From an uncultured Ramlibacter sp. (GTDB lineage Bacteria > Pseudomonadota > Gammaproteobacteria > Burkholderiales > Burkholderiaceae_C): a DNA stretch of 64,000 bases. Positions 16,254 to 27,065 of this stretch are shown in pieces. A program made the translations under genes and the position numbers. The notes under the pieces were generated by a model. The model saw nothing but the letters and a program-made list of their open reading frames with translations. It was not told where the DNA came from and did not search any database. Every line of letters starts with the position of its first letter. Within the stretch, counting starts at the first letter, position 1. The stretch covers positions 62,001 through 126,000 of the forward strand of contig NZ_CAKZHQ010000022.1 in the NCBI RefSeq assembly GCF_936925435.1, read 5' to 3'.

Positions 16254-16259
16254 TATGAT
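16254..16259 (+). promoter_or_regulatory. Predicted -10 box of the oxc promoter
   Basis: TATGAT, five of six matches to TATAAT. There is no good -35 hexamer; the palindrome takes its place, as in class II activator-dependent promoters. The predicted transcription start is near 16266. Confidence 0.6.
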
Positions 16260-16361
16260 ACCTCGGCGATGCAATGCCCCGCCCCGAGCCCTGGGGGAGG
16301 CGGCCGATCCCGGCCGCGTTGCTCGACTTTTACAGCAGTCAAACGAAGAGACATTTCATCC

Positions 16362-18092
16362 ATGACCAATGAAACGCAAACCGGCGAGATGACCGACGGC
16401 TTCAACCTCGTCATCGACGCCCTCAAGCTCAACGGCATCGACAACATCTATGCCCTGCCCGGCATCCCGATCACCGACCTGACACGCAAGGCCCAGACCG
16501 CCGGCATGCGCGTCATTTCCTTCCGCCACGAGCAGCACGCCGGCAACGCCGCCGCCGCAGCAGGCTTCCTGACGCAAAAGCCCGGCATCTGCCTGACGGT
16601 GTCGGCGCCCGGCTTCCTCAACGGCCTGACGGCCCTGGCCAACGCCACGACCAACTGCTTTCCCATGATCCTGATCTCCGGCTCTTCCGAGCGCGAGATC
16701 GTCGACCTGCAGCAGGGCGACTATGAAGAGATGGACCAGCTGGCCATCGCCAAGCCCCTGTGCAAGGCTGCTTTCCGCGTGCTGCACGCCGAAGACATCG
16801 GTGTGGGCGTCGCCCGCGCCATCCGTTCCGCCCTGTCCGGCCGCCCCGGCGGCGTCTACCTGGACCTGCCGGCCAAGCTGTTCTCGCAGGCCATGGACGC
16901 CGTGGCCGGCAAGGCCTCGCTGATCAAGGTCGTCGATCCCGCGCCCAAGCAGATTCCCGCCCCCGAGGCCGTGCAGCGCGCCGTCAACCTGCTCAAGAGC
17001 GCCAAGAAGCCCCTGATTCTGCTGGGCAAGGGCGCCGCCTACGCCCAGTGCGATGCTGAAGTCCGCGCCCTGGTCGAAAAGACCGGCATCCCCTACCTGC
17101 CCATGTCCATGGCCAAGGGCCTGCTGCCCGACAACCACGCCCAGTCCGCCTCCGCCGCCCGCTCCTACGTGCTGGCCGAAGCCGACGTCGTGGTCCTGGT
17201 CGGCGCGCGCCTGAACTGGCTGCTGTCGCACGGCAAGGGCAAGACCTGGGGCAGCAAGGACGCCAAGGAAGCCGGTGGCCAGCAGTTCATCCAGATCGAC
17301 ATCTCGCCGACCGAGGCTGACAGCAACGTGGCCATCGCCGCGCCGCTGGTGGGCGACATCGGCTCCTGCGTCTCGGCCCTGCTGGCCGGCCTGGGCTCGA
17401 ACATCGCCAAGCCGCCGGCGGAGTGGACCGGTGCGGTGTCCGAAAAGAAGGACAAGAACCTGACCAAGATGGCCGAGACCCTGGCCAAGACGCCCTCGCC
17501 CATGAACTTCCACAGCGCGCTCAACGTGGTGCGCAACCAGATCAAGGCCCATCCGGACGCCGTCCTCGTCAACGAAGGCGCCAACACACTGGACTTCGCG
17601 CGCAGCATCGTCGACATGTACGAGCCGCGCAAGCGCCTGGACGTGGGCACCTGGGGCATCATGGGCATCGGCATGGGCTTTGCCATCGCCGCCGCCGTGG
17701 AAACCGGCAAGCCGGTGATCGCCGTCGAGGGCGACAGCGCCTTCGGTTTCTCCGGCATGGAAGTCGAGACCATCTGCCGCTACAACCTGCCGGTGTGCGT
17801 GGTGGTCTTCAACAACAACGGCATCTACCGCGGCACCGACGTCAACGGCAGCGGCGGTACCGATGTGGCGCCCACGGTGTTCGTCAAGAATGCACGTTAT
17901 GAAATGATGATGCAGGCCTTCGGCGGCGTCGGTGTGGTGGCCAACACCGCAGCCGAACTCGACAAGGCCATGACCGAAGCCATCGCTTCGGGCAAGCCCA
18001 CGCTGATCAACGCGATCATCGATGAAACCGCAGGCACCGAGAGCGGGCGCATCACCAGCCTGAACCCGACCAGCGCTGCCAACAAGAAATAA
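16362..18092 (+). CDS. oxc: Oxalyl-CoA decarboxylase
   Basis: A 576-residue thiamine-diphosphate enzyme that converts oxalyl-CoA to formyl-CoA and CO2. It aligns by eye along its full length with the Oxalobacter formigenes enzyme: [21 protein letters not shown] with the catalytic Glu57, [39 protein letters not shown] and [10 protein letters not shown]. The ThDP/Mg motif runs from GDS (457-459) to NNN (484-486). The conserved [15 protein letters not shown] is in the ADP/CoA region. The start ATG at 16362 gives the family N-terminus. It is the first gene downstream of the Crp/Fnr operator and is followed 26 bases later by frc. Confidence 0.97.
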   Translation: MTNETQTGEMTDGFNLVIDALKLNGIDNIYALPGIPITDLTRKAQTAGMRVISFRHEQHAGNAAAAAGFLTQKPGICLTVSAPGFLNGLTALANATTNCFPMILISGSSEREIVDLQQGDYEEMDQLAIAKPLCKAAFRVLHAEDIGVGVARAIRSALSGRPGGVYLDLPAKLFSQAMDAVAGKASLIKVVDPAPKQIPAPEAVQRAVNLLKSAKKPLILLGKGAAYAQCDAEVRALVEKTGIPYLPMSMAKGLLPDNHAQSASAARSYVLAEADVVVLVGARLNWLLSHGKGKTWGSKDAKEAGGQQFIQIDISPTEADSNVAIAAPLVGDIGSCVSALLAGLGSNIAKPPAEWTGAVSEKKDKNLTKMAETLAKTPSPMNFHSALNVVRNQIKAHPDAVLVNEGANTLDFARSIVDMYEPRKRLDVGTWGIMGIGMGFAIAAAVETGKPVIAVEGDSAFGFSGMEVETICRYNLPVCVVVFNNNGIYRGTDVNGSGGTDVAPTVFVKNARYEMMMQAFGGVGVVANTAAELDKAMTEAIASGKPTLINAIIDETAGTESGRITSLNPTSAANKK

Positions 18093-18118
18093 CCGAGTCA
18101 CCCCCTAGGAGCAATGAA

Positions 18119-19390
18119 ATGAGCAACAAACCCCTCGAAGGCATCAAGATCATCGACTTCACGCACGTGCAAGCCGGTCCTGCATGCACGCAGCTGCTGG
18201 CCTGGTTCGGCGCCGACGTGATCAAGGTCGAGCGTCCCGGCTCCGGTGACGTCACCCGCACCCAGTTGCAGGACATCCCGAACGTGGACGCCCTGTACTT
18301 CACGATGCTCAACAGCAACAAGCGCTCGCTGACGCTGGACACCAAGAAACCCCTGGGCAAGGAAGTGCTGGAAAAGCTGATCCGCGAATCCGATGTGATG
18401 GTCGAGAACTTCGGCCCCGGCGCGCTCGACCGCATGGGCTTCACCTGGGAACGCATCCAGGAACTCAACCCCAAGATGATCCTGGCTTCGGTCAAGGGTT
18501 TTTCCGACGGCCACCACTACGAAGACCTGAAGGTCTATGAAAACGTGGCCCAGTGCGCCGGCGGCGCCGCCTCCACCACCGGCTGGTGGAAGGGCGAGAA
18601 CTCGCAGCCCACCATCTCCGCGGCCGCCCTGGGCGACAGCAACACCGGCATGCACCTGGCCATCGGCATCCTGACGGCCATCATCGGCCGCCAGCAGACC
18701 GGCAAGGGCCAGAAGGTCGCCGTCTCCATGCAGGACAGCGTGCTCAACCTGTGCCGCGTCAAGCTGCGCGACCAGCAGCGCCTGGAAAAGCTCGGCTACC
18801 TGGAAGAGTATCCCCAGTACCCGCACGAGATGGATGCGTTCAAGGACAAGGTGACGCCGCGCGGCGGCAATGCCGGCGGCGGCGGCCAACCGGGCTGGAT
18901 TCTCAAGTGCAAGGGCCATGAGACGGACCCCAACGCCTACATCTATTTCACGGTGCAGGGCCACGCCTGGGCACCGATCTGCGATGCCATCGGCAAGCCC
19001 GAGTGGAAGACCGACCCGCTGTACATGACGGCCAAGGCCCGCCAGCCGCACATCAACGACATCTTCGCCACCATCGAAGACTGGCTCAAGGACAAGACCA
19101 AGTTCGAGGCCGTCGACGTGCTGCGCAAGTTCGACATCCCCTGCGCACCTGTGCTGTCGATGAAGGAAATCCTGGTCGACAAGTCGCTGATCGCGTCCGG
19201 CACCATCGCCGAAGTCAAGCACAAGACCCGCGGCAGCTACTGGACGGTGGGCAGCCCGATCAAGTTCTCCGACATGAAGCCCGAGATCACCGGTTCCCCC
19301 CTGCTGGGCGAGCACTCCGATGAAGTGCTGGCACAACTGGGCTACAGCAAGGAACAGATCGCCGACATGCACGCCAAAGAGGTGATCTGA
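18119..19390 (+). CDS. frc: Formyl-CoA:oxalate CoA-transferase (first copy)
   Basis: A 423-residue class III CoA-transferase that moves CoA from formyl-CoA to oxalate, supplying oxalyl-CoA to Oxc and freeing formate. The N-terminus [20 protein letters not shown], the catalytic Asp173 in [10 protein letters not shown], the glycine loop [19 protein letters not shown] and the C-terminal [17 protein letters not shown] are those of O. formigenes Frc and E. coli YfdW. It has a few extra residues before the catalytic loop ([10 protein letters not shown]) compared with the second copy. A TAGGAG site precedes ATG. A strong terminator follows, so oxc-frc is probably one transcript. Confidence 0.95.
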   Translation: MSNKPLEGIKIIDFTHVQAGPACTQLLAWFGADVIKVERPGSGDVTRTQLQDIPNVDALYFTMLNSNKRSLTLDTKKPLGKEVLEKLIRESDVMVENFGPGALDRMGFTWERIQELNPKMILASVKGFSDGHHYEDLKVYENVAQCAGGAASTTGWWKGENSQPTISAAALGDSNTGMHLAIGILTAIIGRQQTGKGQKVAVSMQDSVLNLCRVKLRDQQRLEKLGYLEEYPQYPHEMDAFKDKVTPRGGNAGGGGQPGWILKCKGHETDPNAYIYFTVQGHAWAPICDAIGKPEWKTDPLYMTAKARQPHINDIFATIEDWLKDKTKFEAVDVLRKFDIPCAPVLSMKEILVDKSLIASGTIAEVKHKTRGSYWTVGSPIKFSDMKPEITGSPLLGEHSDEVLAQLGYSKEQIADMHAKEVI

Positions 19391-19427
19391 GGCCGCACTT
19401 CCCAGCAAAAGCTGCGGGCTAGGAAAG

Positions 19428-19456
19428 ACGGCGCCCACTCAGGCGCCGTTTTTTTT
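19428..19456 (+). terminator. Rho-independent terminator after frc copy 1
   Basis: ACGGCGCC, six-base loop, GGCGCCGT, then eight Ts. It ends the oxc-frc transcript and means the PAS gene and everything after it needs its own promoter or read-through. Confidence 0.9.
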
Positions 19457-19487
19457 CCGCCCCACCCAGCCAGGACACGAGACAAGC

Positions 19488-19931
19488 ATGCAATCGACAG
19501 TGAATTACCAACAGTTGGTCGAGGCCGTCGGCGATGCCGTCATGGCCGCCGACGCCAGCGGCGCCATCAACCTGTGGAACCCCGCCTGCGAGCGGATGTT
19601 CGGCTACACCGAAGCCGAGGCGCTGGGCAAGTCGCTGGACATCATCATTCCCCAGCGCCAGCAACAGCGCCACTGGGACGGCTATGCCCACACCATGGCC
19701 TCGGGCAAGACCAAGTACGGCACAACCGTGCTGCGGGTGCCGGCCGTGCACAAGGACGGCCACACCCTGTCCATCGCCTTTTCCGTCGCCCTGCTCTTCA
19801 CGCCGGAGGGCAAGGTGGCCTCCATCGTCGCCGTGGTGCGCGACGAGAGCGCCAAGTTCGCCGAGGAGCGGGCCCTGCGCAAACGCCTGACCGAGTTGGA
19901 AACCCAGGCTGCCGGAGTCAAAACTGCATGA
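19488..19931 (+). CDS. PAS-domain protein without an output domain
   Basis: A 147-residue soluble protein that is essentially one PAS domain (residues about 8-125: LVEAVGDAVMAADASGAINL, NPACERMFGYTEAEALGKSL, GHTLSIAFSVALLF) followed by a short charged helix (EERALRKRLTELETQ). There is no kinase, cyclase or DNA-binding part. PAS domains bind small ligands, haem or flavin, or mediate protein contacts. It sits between two frc genes, so it may sense a metabolite or redox state for oxalate use, perhaps by partnering another regulator. Function is inferred only from position. Confidence 0.8.
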   Translation: MQSTVNYQQLVEAVGDAVMAADASGAINLWNPACERMFGYTEAEALGKSLDIIIPQRQQQRHWDGYAHTMASGKTKYGTTVLRVPAVHKDGHTLSIAFSVALLFTPEGKVASIVAVVRDESAKFAEERALRKRLTELETQAAGVKTA

Positions 19932-20006
19932 ACCGCACGGGAAAGCGCCAACCCGGCCCGGTGATTACCATCGGAAGTTGAACCTTTCACTTCCAGCAGG
20001 ATTTTT

Positions 20007-21254
20007 ATGAGCAAAGCCTTAGACGGGGTCCGCATTCTCGATTTCACGCACGTCCAGTCCGGGCCGACCTGCACCCAGCTGCTGGCCTGGTTCGGCGCCG
20101 ACGTGATCAAGGTGGAGCGCGCCGGTGAAGGCGACGCCACGCGCGGCCAGCTGCGCGACATCCCCGGTGTCGACAGCCTGTACTTCACCATGCTCAACCA
20201 CAACAAGCGCTCGATCACGCTGGACACCAAGAAGCCCAAGGGCAAGGAGGTGCTGGACGCGCTGATCAAGACCTGCGACGTGCTGGTGGAGAACTTCGCG
20301 CCGGGCGCCCTGGACCGCATGGGCATCACCTGGGAGCACATCCAGAAGCTCAATCCGCGCATGATCGTCGCCTCGGTCAAGGGCTTCGGCCCCGGCCCCT
20401 ACGAGGACTGCAAGGTCTACGAGAACGTGGCGCAATGCGCCGGCGGCTCGGCCTCGACCACCGGCTTCGACGACGGCCCGCCCATGGTCACCGGCGCCCA
20501 GATCGGCGACAGCGGCACCGGCTTGCACCTGGCCCTGGGCATCATGGCCGCCCTGTACCAGCGCAACACCACCGGCCGCGGCCAGAAGGTGCTGGCGCCC
20601 ATGCAGGACGCCGTGCTCAACCTGTGCCGCGTCAAGCTGCGCGACCAGCAGCGCCTGGAGCGCACCGGCACCATGCACGAGTACCCGCAGTACCCGGACG
20701 GCAAGTTCGGCGAGGCCGTGCCGCGCGCCGGCAATGCCTCGGGCGGCGGCCAACCCGGCGCCATCCTCAAGTGCAAGGGCTGGGAGACCGATCCCAACGC
20801 CTACATCTACTTCATCACCCAGGGGGCCGTCTGGCCGGCGGTGTGCAAGGTGATCGGCGAGGAAGGCTGGATCGACGACGAGGCCTATGCCACGCCGCAG
20901 GCCCGATTGCTGCACCTCAAGCCCATCTTCGCGCGCATCGAGCAGTGGACCATGACCAAGACCAAGTTCGAGGCCATGGACATCCTCAACAAGTTCGACA
21001 TCCCCTGCGGCCCCATCCTGTCGATGAAGGAAATCGCCGAAGAGCCCGCATTGCGCGAGACCGGCACCATCGTCGAGGTCGACCACCCCACCCGCGGCAA
21101 GTACCTCACCGTGGGCAACCCGATCAAGCTGTCGGACAGTCCGACCGACGTCACGCGCTCGCCCCTGCTGGGCGAGCACACGGACGACGTCCTCCAACAA
21201 CTGGGCTACGGCGCCCAGGACATCGCCCAGTTGCGCGCCGAGCGTGTGATCTGA
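20007..21254 (+). CDS. frc: Formyl-CoA:oxalate CoA-transferase (second copy)
   Basis: A 415-residue paralogue of the first Frc, roughly two-thirds to three-quarters identical by eye. Catalytic Asp168 is in [10 protein letters not shown], and the glycine loop is [17 protein letters not shown], differing from the GGGG form of copy 1 (first Gly replaced by Ser). [20 protein letters not shown] aligns without the extra residues of copy 1, making it closer in length to E. coli YfdW (416). AGCAGGA before ATG is the ribosome site. It probably shares a transcript with the formate dehydrogenase genes 56 bases downstream. It may prefer a different acyl-CoA donor or acceptor. Confidence 0.9.
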   Translation: MSKALDGVRILDFTHVQSGPTCTQLLAWFGADVIKVERAGEGDATRGQLRDIPGVDSLYFTMLNHNKRSITLDTKKPKGKEVLDALIKTCDVLVENFAPGALDRMGITWEHIQKLNPRMIVASVKGFGPGPYEDCKVYENVAQCAGGSASTTGFDDGPPMVTGAQIGDSGTGLHLALGIMAALYQRNTTGRGQKVLAPMQDAVLNLCRVKLRDQQRLERTGTMHEYPQYPDGKFGEAVPRAGNASGGGQPGAILKCKGWETDPNAYIYFITQGAVWPAVCKVIGEEGWIDDEAYATPQARLLHLKPIFARIEQWTMTKTKFEAMDILNKFDIPCGPILSMKEIAEEPALRETGTIVEVDHPTRGKYLTVGNPIKLSDSPTDVTRSPLLGEHTDDVLQQLGYGAQDIAQLRAERVI

Positions 21255-21310
21255 GCCTTTCCTGAGACGACCAGCCCGCACCGCAAGCAAAAGAACGAGA
21301 CATCGCCTCC

Positions 21311-23008
<1,698 letters not shown>

Positions 23009-23021
23009 AGGGCTTCCGACC

Positions 23022-25862
23022 ATGAACGCAATCACCCGACAAGAACTGGCCCAGCTCGACACGCCCACCGTCAGCTTCAGCCTCAACGGCCGTGAAGTGA
23101 CAGGCCGCGCCACCGAAACCATCCTGGAAGTGGCCAAGCGCGAGGGCATCGAGGTGCCCCACCTCTGCTACAAGGAAGGCATGGAGGCCGTGGGCAACTG
23201 CCGCTCCTGCATGGTGGAGATCAACGGCGAGCGCGTGCTCGCCCCCTCCTGCTGCCGCGCCCCCACGGCCGGCATGAAGGTCACGACCGACAGCGAGCGC
23301 GCCGTCGCCGCCCAGAAGATGGTGCTGGAGCTGCTGCTGTCGGACATGCCCGAGAAGGACTACACCCGCCACAACGAAGTCGACCAGTGGGCCGCAAAGA
23401 TCGGTGTGGGCAAGCCCCGCTTCGAGGCGCGCGCACCTGTCCAGTACGACTACTCCCACCCGGCCATCGCCGTCAACCTGGACGCCTGCATCCAGTGCAC
23501 GCGCTGCCTGCGCGCCTGCCGCGACGAACAGGTCAACGACGTGATCGGCCTGGCCTTCCGCGGCGACCAGGCCAAAATCGTCTTCGACATGGACGACCCC
23601 ATGGGCGCGTCCACCTGCGTGGCCTGCGGCGAATGCGTGCAGGCCTGCCCCACCGGCGCCCTGATGCCGGCGCGCGACGCGGCCCTGGCCGTGCCGGACA
23701 AGCAGGTCGAGTCGGTCTGCCCCTATTGCGGCGTCGGCTGCCAGCTGACCTACAACGTCAAGGACGACAAGATCCTGTTCGTCGAGGGCCGTGACGGCCC
23801 GGCCAACCACGGCCGCCTGTGCGTCAAGGGCCGCTACGGCTTCGACTACGCCCACCACCCGCAGCGTCTGAAGGTGCCGCTGATCCGCCGCGCCGGCGTG
23901 CCCAAGACGGGCGACTTCATCATGGATCCGGACCGGGTGATGGACGTCTTCCGTGAAGCCACCTGGGAAGAGGCGCTGGAGTTCGCCGGCGGCAAGCTGG
24001 CCGCCATCCGCGACCAGCACGGCAAGAAGTCGCTGGCCGGCTTCGGCTCGGCCAAGGGCAGCAACGAAGAGGCCTACCTGTTCCAGAAGCTGGTGCGCAC
24101 CGGCTTTGGCAGCAACAACGTCGACCACTGCACCCGCCTGTGCCACGCCTCCTCGGTCGTGGCCCTGCTCGAGGGTATTGGTTCGGGGGCAGTCTCCAAC
24201 CCGGTGATGGACGTGACCAAGGCCGACGTGGTCGTCATCATCGGCGCCAACCCCACGGTGAACCACCCCGTGGCCGCCACCTGGATCAAGAACGCGGTGC
24301 AAAACGGCACCAAGCTGATCGTCATGGACCCGCGCCGCTCGGACCTGACCCGCATGGCCCACCGCCATCTGCAGTTCAAGCCCGACACCGACGTGCCCAT
24401 GCTCAACGCGATGATGAACGTCATCGTCACCGAAGGCCTGGTCGACAAGGAGTTCATCGAGAGCCGCACCATCGGCTACGAGGAGCTGCGCAAGAACGTC
24501 GAGGGCTACACGCCCGAGCTGATGGCCCCCATCTGCGGCATCGACGCCGACACCCTGCGCTACGTGGCCCGTTTGTTCGCCACCTCCAAGGGCTCGATGA
24601 TCCTGTGGGGCATGGGCGTGTCGCAGCACGTGCACGGCACGGACAACGCGCGCTGCCTGATCGCCCTGTCGCTGATGACAGGCCAGATCGGCCGTCCCGG
24701 CACCGGCCTGCATCCCCTGCGCGGCCAGAACAACGTGCAGGGCGCTTCCGACGCCGGCCTCATCCCCATGATGCTGCCGGACTACCAGCACGTCTCCAAG
24801 CCCGAGGTGCGCGCCAGTTTCGAGAAGGCCTGGAAGCTCTCGCCCGGCACGCTGGACGACCAAGTCGGCCTGACGGTGGTCGAGGTGATGCACGCCATCA
24901 AGAAGGGCGGCATCAAGGGCATGTACGTGCAGGGCGAGAACCCCGCCATGTCGGACCCGGATGCCAACCACGCCCGTGAAGCCCTGGCGGCGCTGGACCA
25001 CCTGGTGGTGCAGGACATCTTCCTGACCGAGACCGCCTACCTGGCCGACGTCATCCTGCCGGCTTCCGCCTTCCCCGAAAAGGACGGCAGCTTCACCAAC
25101 ACCGACCGCCTGGTGCAGATGGGCCGCAAGGCCATCAACCCGCCCGGCGACGCCCGGCAAGACCTGTGGATCATCCAGGAGATCGCCAATCGCATGGGCT
25201 GCGGCTGGACCTACAAGCATGTGAGCGAAGTCTTTGACGAGATGCGCCACACCATGCCCAGCATCGGCGGCATCACCTGGGACAGGCTGGAGCGCGAGCA
25301 TTCGGTCACCTACCCCTGCATGAAGGAAGGCGACCCGGGCGACTCGGTGGTCTTCGTCGACGAGTTCCCGCGAGAAGGCGGCCGCGCCCGCTTCGTGCCG
25401 GCCGACATCATCCCGGCCAACGAGCGGCCCGACACCGAATACCCCCTGGTGCTGATCACCGGCCGCCAGCTGGAACACTGGCACACCGGCAGCATGACGC
25501 GCCGCGCCACGGTGCTGGATGCGCTGGAACCCGATCCGGTCGCCCTGGTCCATCCGCTGGACCTGGCCGCCATGGGCGGCAAGCCGGGCGACGTGATCAC
25601 CATCGAGTCGCGCCGCGGCGAGGTGGTGCTCTATGCGCGCGCCGACGAGAACTCGCCGCGCGGCGCGATCTTCGTGCCCTTCTGCTACTACGAGGCGGCC
25701 ATCAACCGGCTGACCAACGCGGCGCTGGACCCGTTTGCCAAGATTCCGGAGTTCAAGTACTGCGCCATCCGCGCCACGCTCGGCGGCCAGCTGCAGGAGC
25801 AGGATAGCTACGGCGGCGGCCAGGCCCTGAAGAACGCCGTCGTGGCGGCTGCAGCGGCCTGA
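23022..25862 (+). CDS. NAD-dependent formate dehydrogenase, catalytic alpha subunit
   Basis: A 946-residue molybdenum- or tungsten-bis(guanylate) formate dehydrogenase. In order: plant-type [2Fe-2S] (Cys49, 60, 63, 77), two ferredoxin [4Fe-4S] sites (CIQCTRCLRAC 156-166; CVACGECVQAC 199-209), the [4Fe-4S] near the cofactor (Cys233, 236, 240, 267), and the active-site Cys374-His375 in TRLCHASSV, aligned with the Sec-His of E. coli FdhF. The C-terminal 100 residues are the molydopterin dinucleotide-binding domain. It oxidises the formate released by Frc. The start is 13 bases after the beta-subunit stop with GAAGGG as ribosome site. No fdsC/fdhD-type sulfur-insertion gene is in the window. Confidence 0.95.
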   Translation: MNAITRQELAQLDTPTVSFSLNGREVTGRATETILEVAKREGIEVPHLCYKEGMEAVGNCRSCMVEINGERVLAPSCCRAPTAGMKVTTDSERAVAAQKMVLELLLSDMPEKDYTRHNEVDQWAAKIGVGKPRFEARAPVQYDYSHPAIAVNLDACIQCTRCLRACRDEQVNDVIGLAFRGDQAKIVFDMDDPMGASTCVACGECVQACPTGALMPARDAALAVPDKQVESVCPYCGVGCQLTYNVKDDKILFVEGRDGPANHGRLCVKGRYGFDYAHHPQRLKVPLIRRAGVPKTGDFIMDPDRVMDVFREATWEEALEFAGGKLAAIRDQHGKKSLAGFGSAKGSNEEAYLFQKLVRTGFGSNNVDHCTRLCHASSVVALLEGIGSGAVSNPVMDVTKADVVVIIGANPTVNHPVAATWIKNAVQNGTKLIVMDPRRSDLTRMAHRHLQFKPDTDVPMLNAMMNVIVTEGLVDKEFIESRTIGYEELRKNVEGYTPELMAPICGIDADTLRYVARLFATSKGSMILWGMGVSQHVHGTDNARCLIALSLMTGQIGRPGTGLHPLRGQNNVQGASDAGLIPMMLPDYQHVSKPEVRASFEKAWKLSPGTLDDQVGLTVVEVMHAIKKGGIKGMYVQGENPAMSDPDANHAREALAALDHLVVQDIFLTETAYLADVILPASAFPEKDGSFTNTDRLVQMGRKAINPPGDARQDLWIIQEIANRMGCGWTYKHVSEVFDEMRHTMPSIGGITWDRLEREHSVTYPCMKEGDPGDSVVFVDEFPREGGRARFVPADIIPANERPDTEYPLVLITGRQLEHWHTGSMTRRATVLDALEPDPVALVHPLDLAAMGGKPGDVITIESRRGEVVLYARADENSPRGAIFVPFCYYEAAINRLTNAALDPFAKIPEFKYCAIRATLGGQLQEQDSYGGGQALKNAVVAAAAA

Positions 25863-27065
25863 TCAGGCGGCGGCTGCGTCGGGCGCCAGGAAGCGCTCGA
25901 CCAGCCGCGTCCAGTAGGCGGCGCCCACCGTGAGGTTGGCGTCGTTGAAGTCGTAGGCGGCGTTGTGCAGCATGGGGCTGGCCTCACCGTTGCCCAGGCG
26001 CAAAAAGCAGCCAGGCCGGTGCAGCAGGTAATGGGCAAAGTCCTCGCTGCCGGTCACCGGGCCAAAAGGCGCGACCGTCCGTTCGGACCCCACCAGTTCT
26101 TCGGCGACGCCACGTGCGAATTCGGTCTCGGCCGCGCTGTTGACCAGCACCGGATGGCCGCGGTGGTAATCGATCTCCACCGTGCCGCCGTAGCCCGCCA
26201 CATGCTGGGTCACCAGCTCGGTGATGCGCTGCTGCAGGCGATCACGCACCGCGGGGTGGAAGGAGCGCACGCTCAAGCCCATGGAGGCGCTCTCGGGAAT
26301 CACGTTGTTGGCGATGCCGGCGTTGAGCGTGCCGATGGTCACCACGGCCGTCTGCACCGGGTCGATGTTGCGCGCCACCACGCTTTGCAGCGCCATCACC
26401 AGGCTGCCGGCAATCAGGATGGGATCGACCGCTAGGTGCGGCCGCGCCGCATGGCCGCCCTTGCCGTGGATGAGAATCTCCACCGTGTCGGACGCGGACA
26501 TGAAGGGCCCGCTGCCGAACAGAAAAGTGCCGGCCGGCGCGCCCGGGTGGTTGTGCAGGCCGAAGATGGCATCGCAGGGAAAGCGCTCGAACAGGCCGTC
26601 GGCAATCATCTGCTGGGCGCCGCTGTTGCGCCCGCCCTCCTCCGCCGGCTGGAACACCAGGTTGAGCGTGCCGGAGAACTGCTTTGTCCTGGCCAGTTGC
26701 CGCGCCGCGCCCAGCAGCATGGTGGTGTGGCCGTCGTGGCCGCAGGCATGCATGGCGCCGGCCACCTGGCTGGCGTGCTGCACGCCGCTGGCCTCCAGGA
26801 TGGGCAGGGCGTCCATGTCGGCGCGCAGGCTGACTTTGCGTTGGCCATCGCCCAGCTGCATGCGCCCGACCACGCCGTGGCCGCCGACATTGCGCGTCAC
26901 CTCGTAGCCCCACTCCGTCAGCCGTGAAGCCACCATTTCGGCGGTGGCTGCCTCCTTGAATGAGAGCTCGGGGTTGCGGTGCAGCTGGTGGCGGATCTGC
27001 GTGAGGAAGTCCTGCGCATCAGCCAGGTCGCCGACCTGGCAGTAGGCCTTGTAGGCCGTGCTCAT
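25863..27065 (-). CDS. M20-family amidohydrolase (hippurate/N-acyl amino acid hydrolase type)
   Basis: A 400-residue zinc-dependent amidohydrolase of the M20D group. Metal and catalytic motifs: RHQLHRNPELSF at the start, HACGHDGHTTMLLGAA, FQPAEEGGRNSGAQ, GLHNHPGAPAG and the C-terminal TGSEDFAHYLL. ATG 27065 overlaps the stop of the upstream peptidase gene (ATGA), so the two are co-translated. With the ABC transporter upstream it probably splits an imported N-acyl amino acid or peptide. No signal peptide; cytoplasmic. Confidence 0.9.
   Translation of the reverse strand: MSTAYKAYCQVGDLADAQDFLTQIRHQLHRNPELSFKEAATAEMVASRLTEWGYEVTRNVGGHGVVGRMQLGDGQRKVSLRADMDALPILEASGVQHASQVAGAMHACGHDGHTTMLLGAARQLARTKQFSGTLNLVFQPAEEGGRNSGAQQMIADGLFERFPCDAIFGLHNHPGAPAGTFLFGSGPFMSASDTVEILIHGKGGHAARPHLAVDPILIAGSLVMALQSVVARNIDPVQTAVVTIGTLNAGIANNVIPESASMGLSVRSFHPAVRDRLQQRITELVTQHVAGYGGTVEIDYHRGHPVLVNSAAETEFARGVAEELVGSERTVAPFGPVTGSEDFAHYLLHRPGCFLRLGNGEASPMLHNAAYDFNDANLTVGAAYWTRLVERFLAPDAAAA

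Noticed and set aside
15540-16361. In-frame open extension of oxc that would make an 850-residue protein
   Set aside because: It runs antisense through the Crp/Fnr gene and across the operator and -10 box; the remaining 576 residues match the full-length enzyme family.
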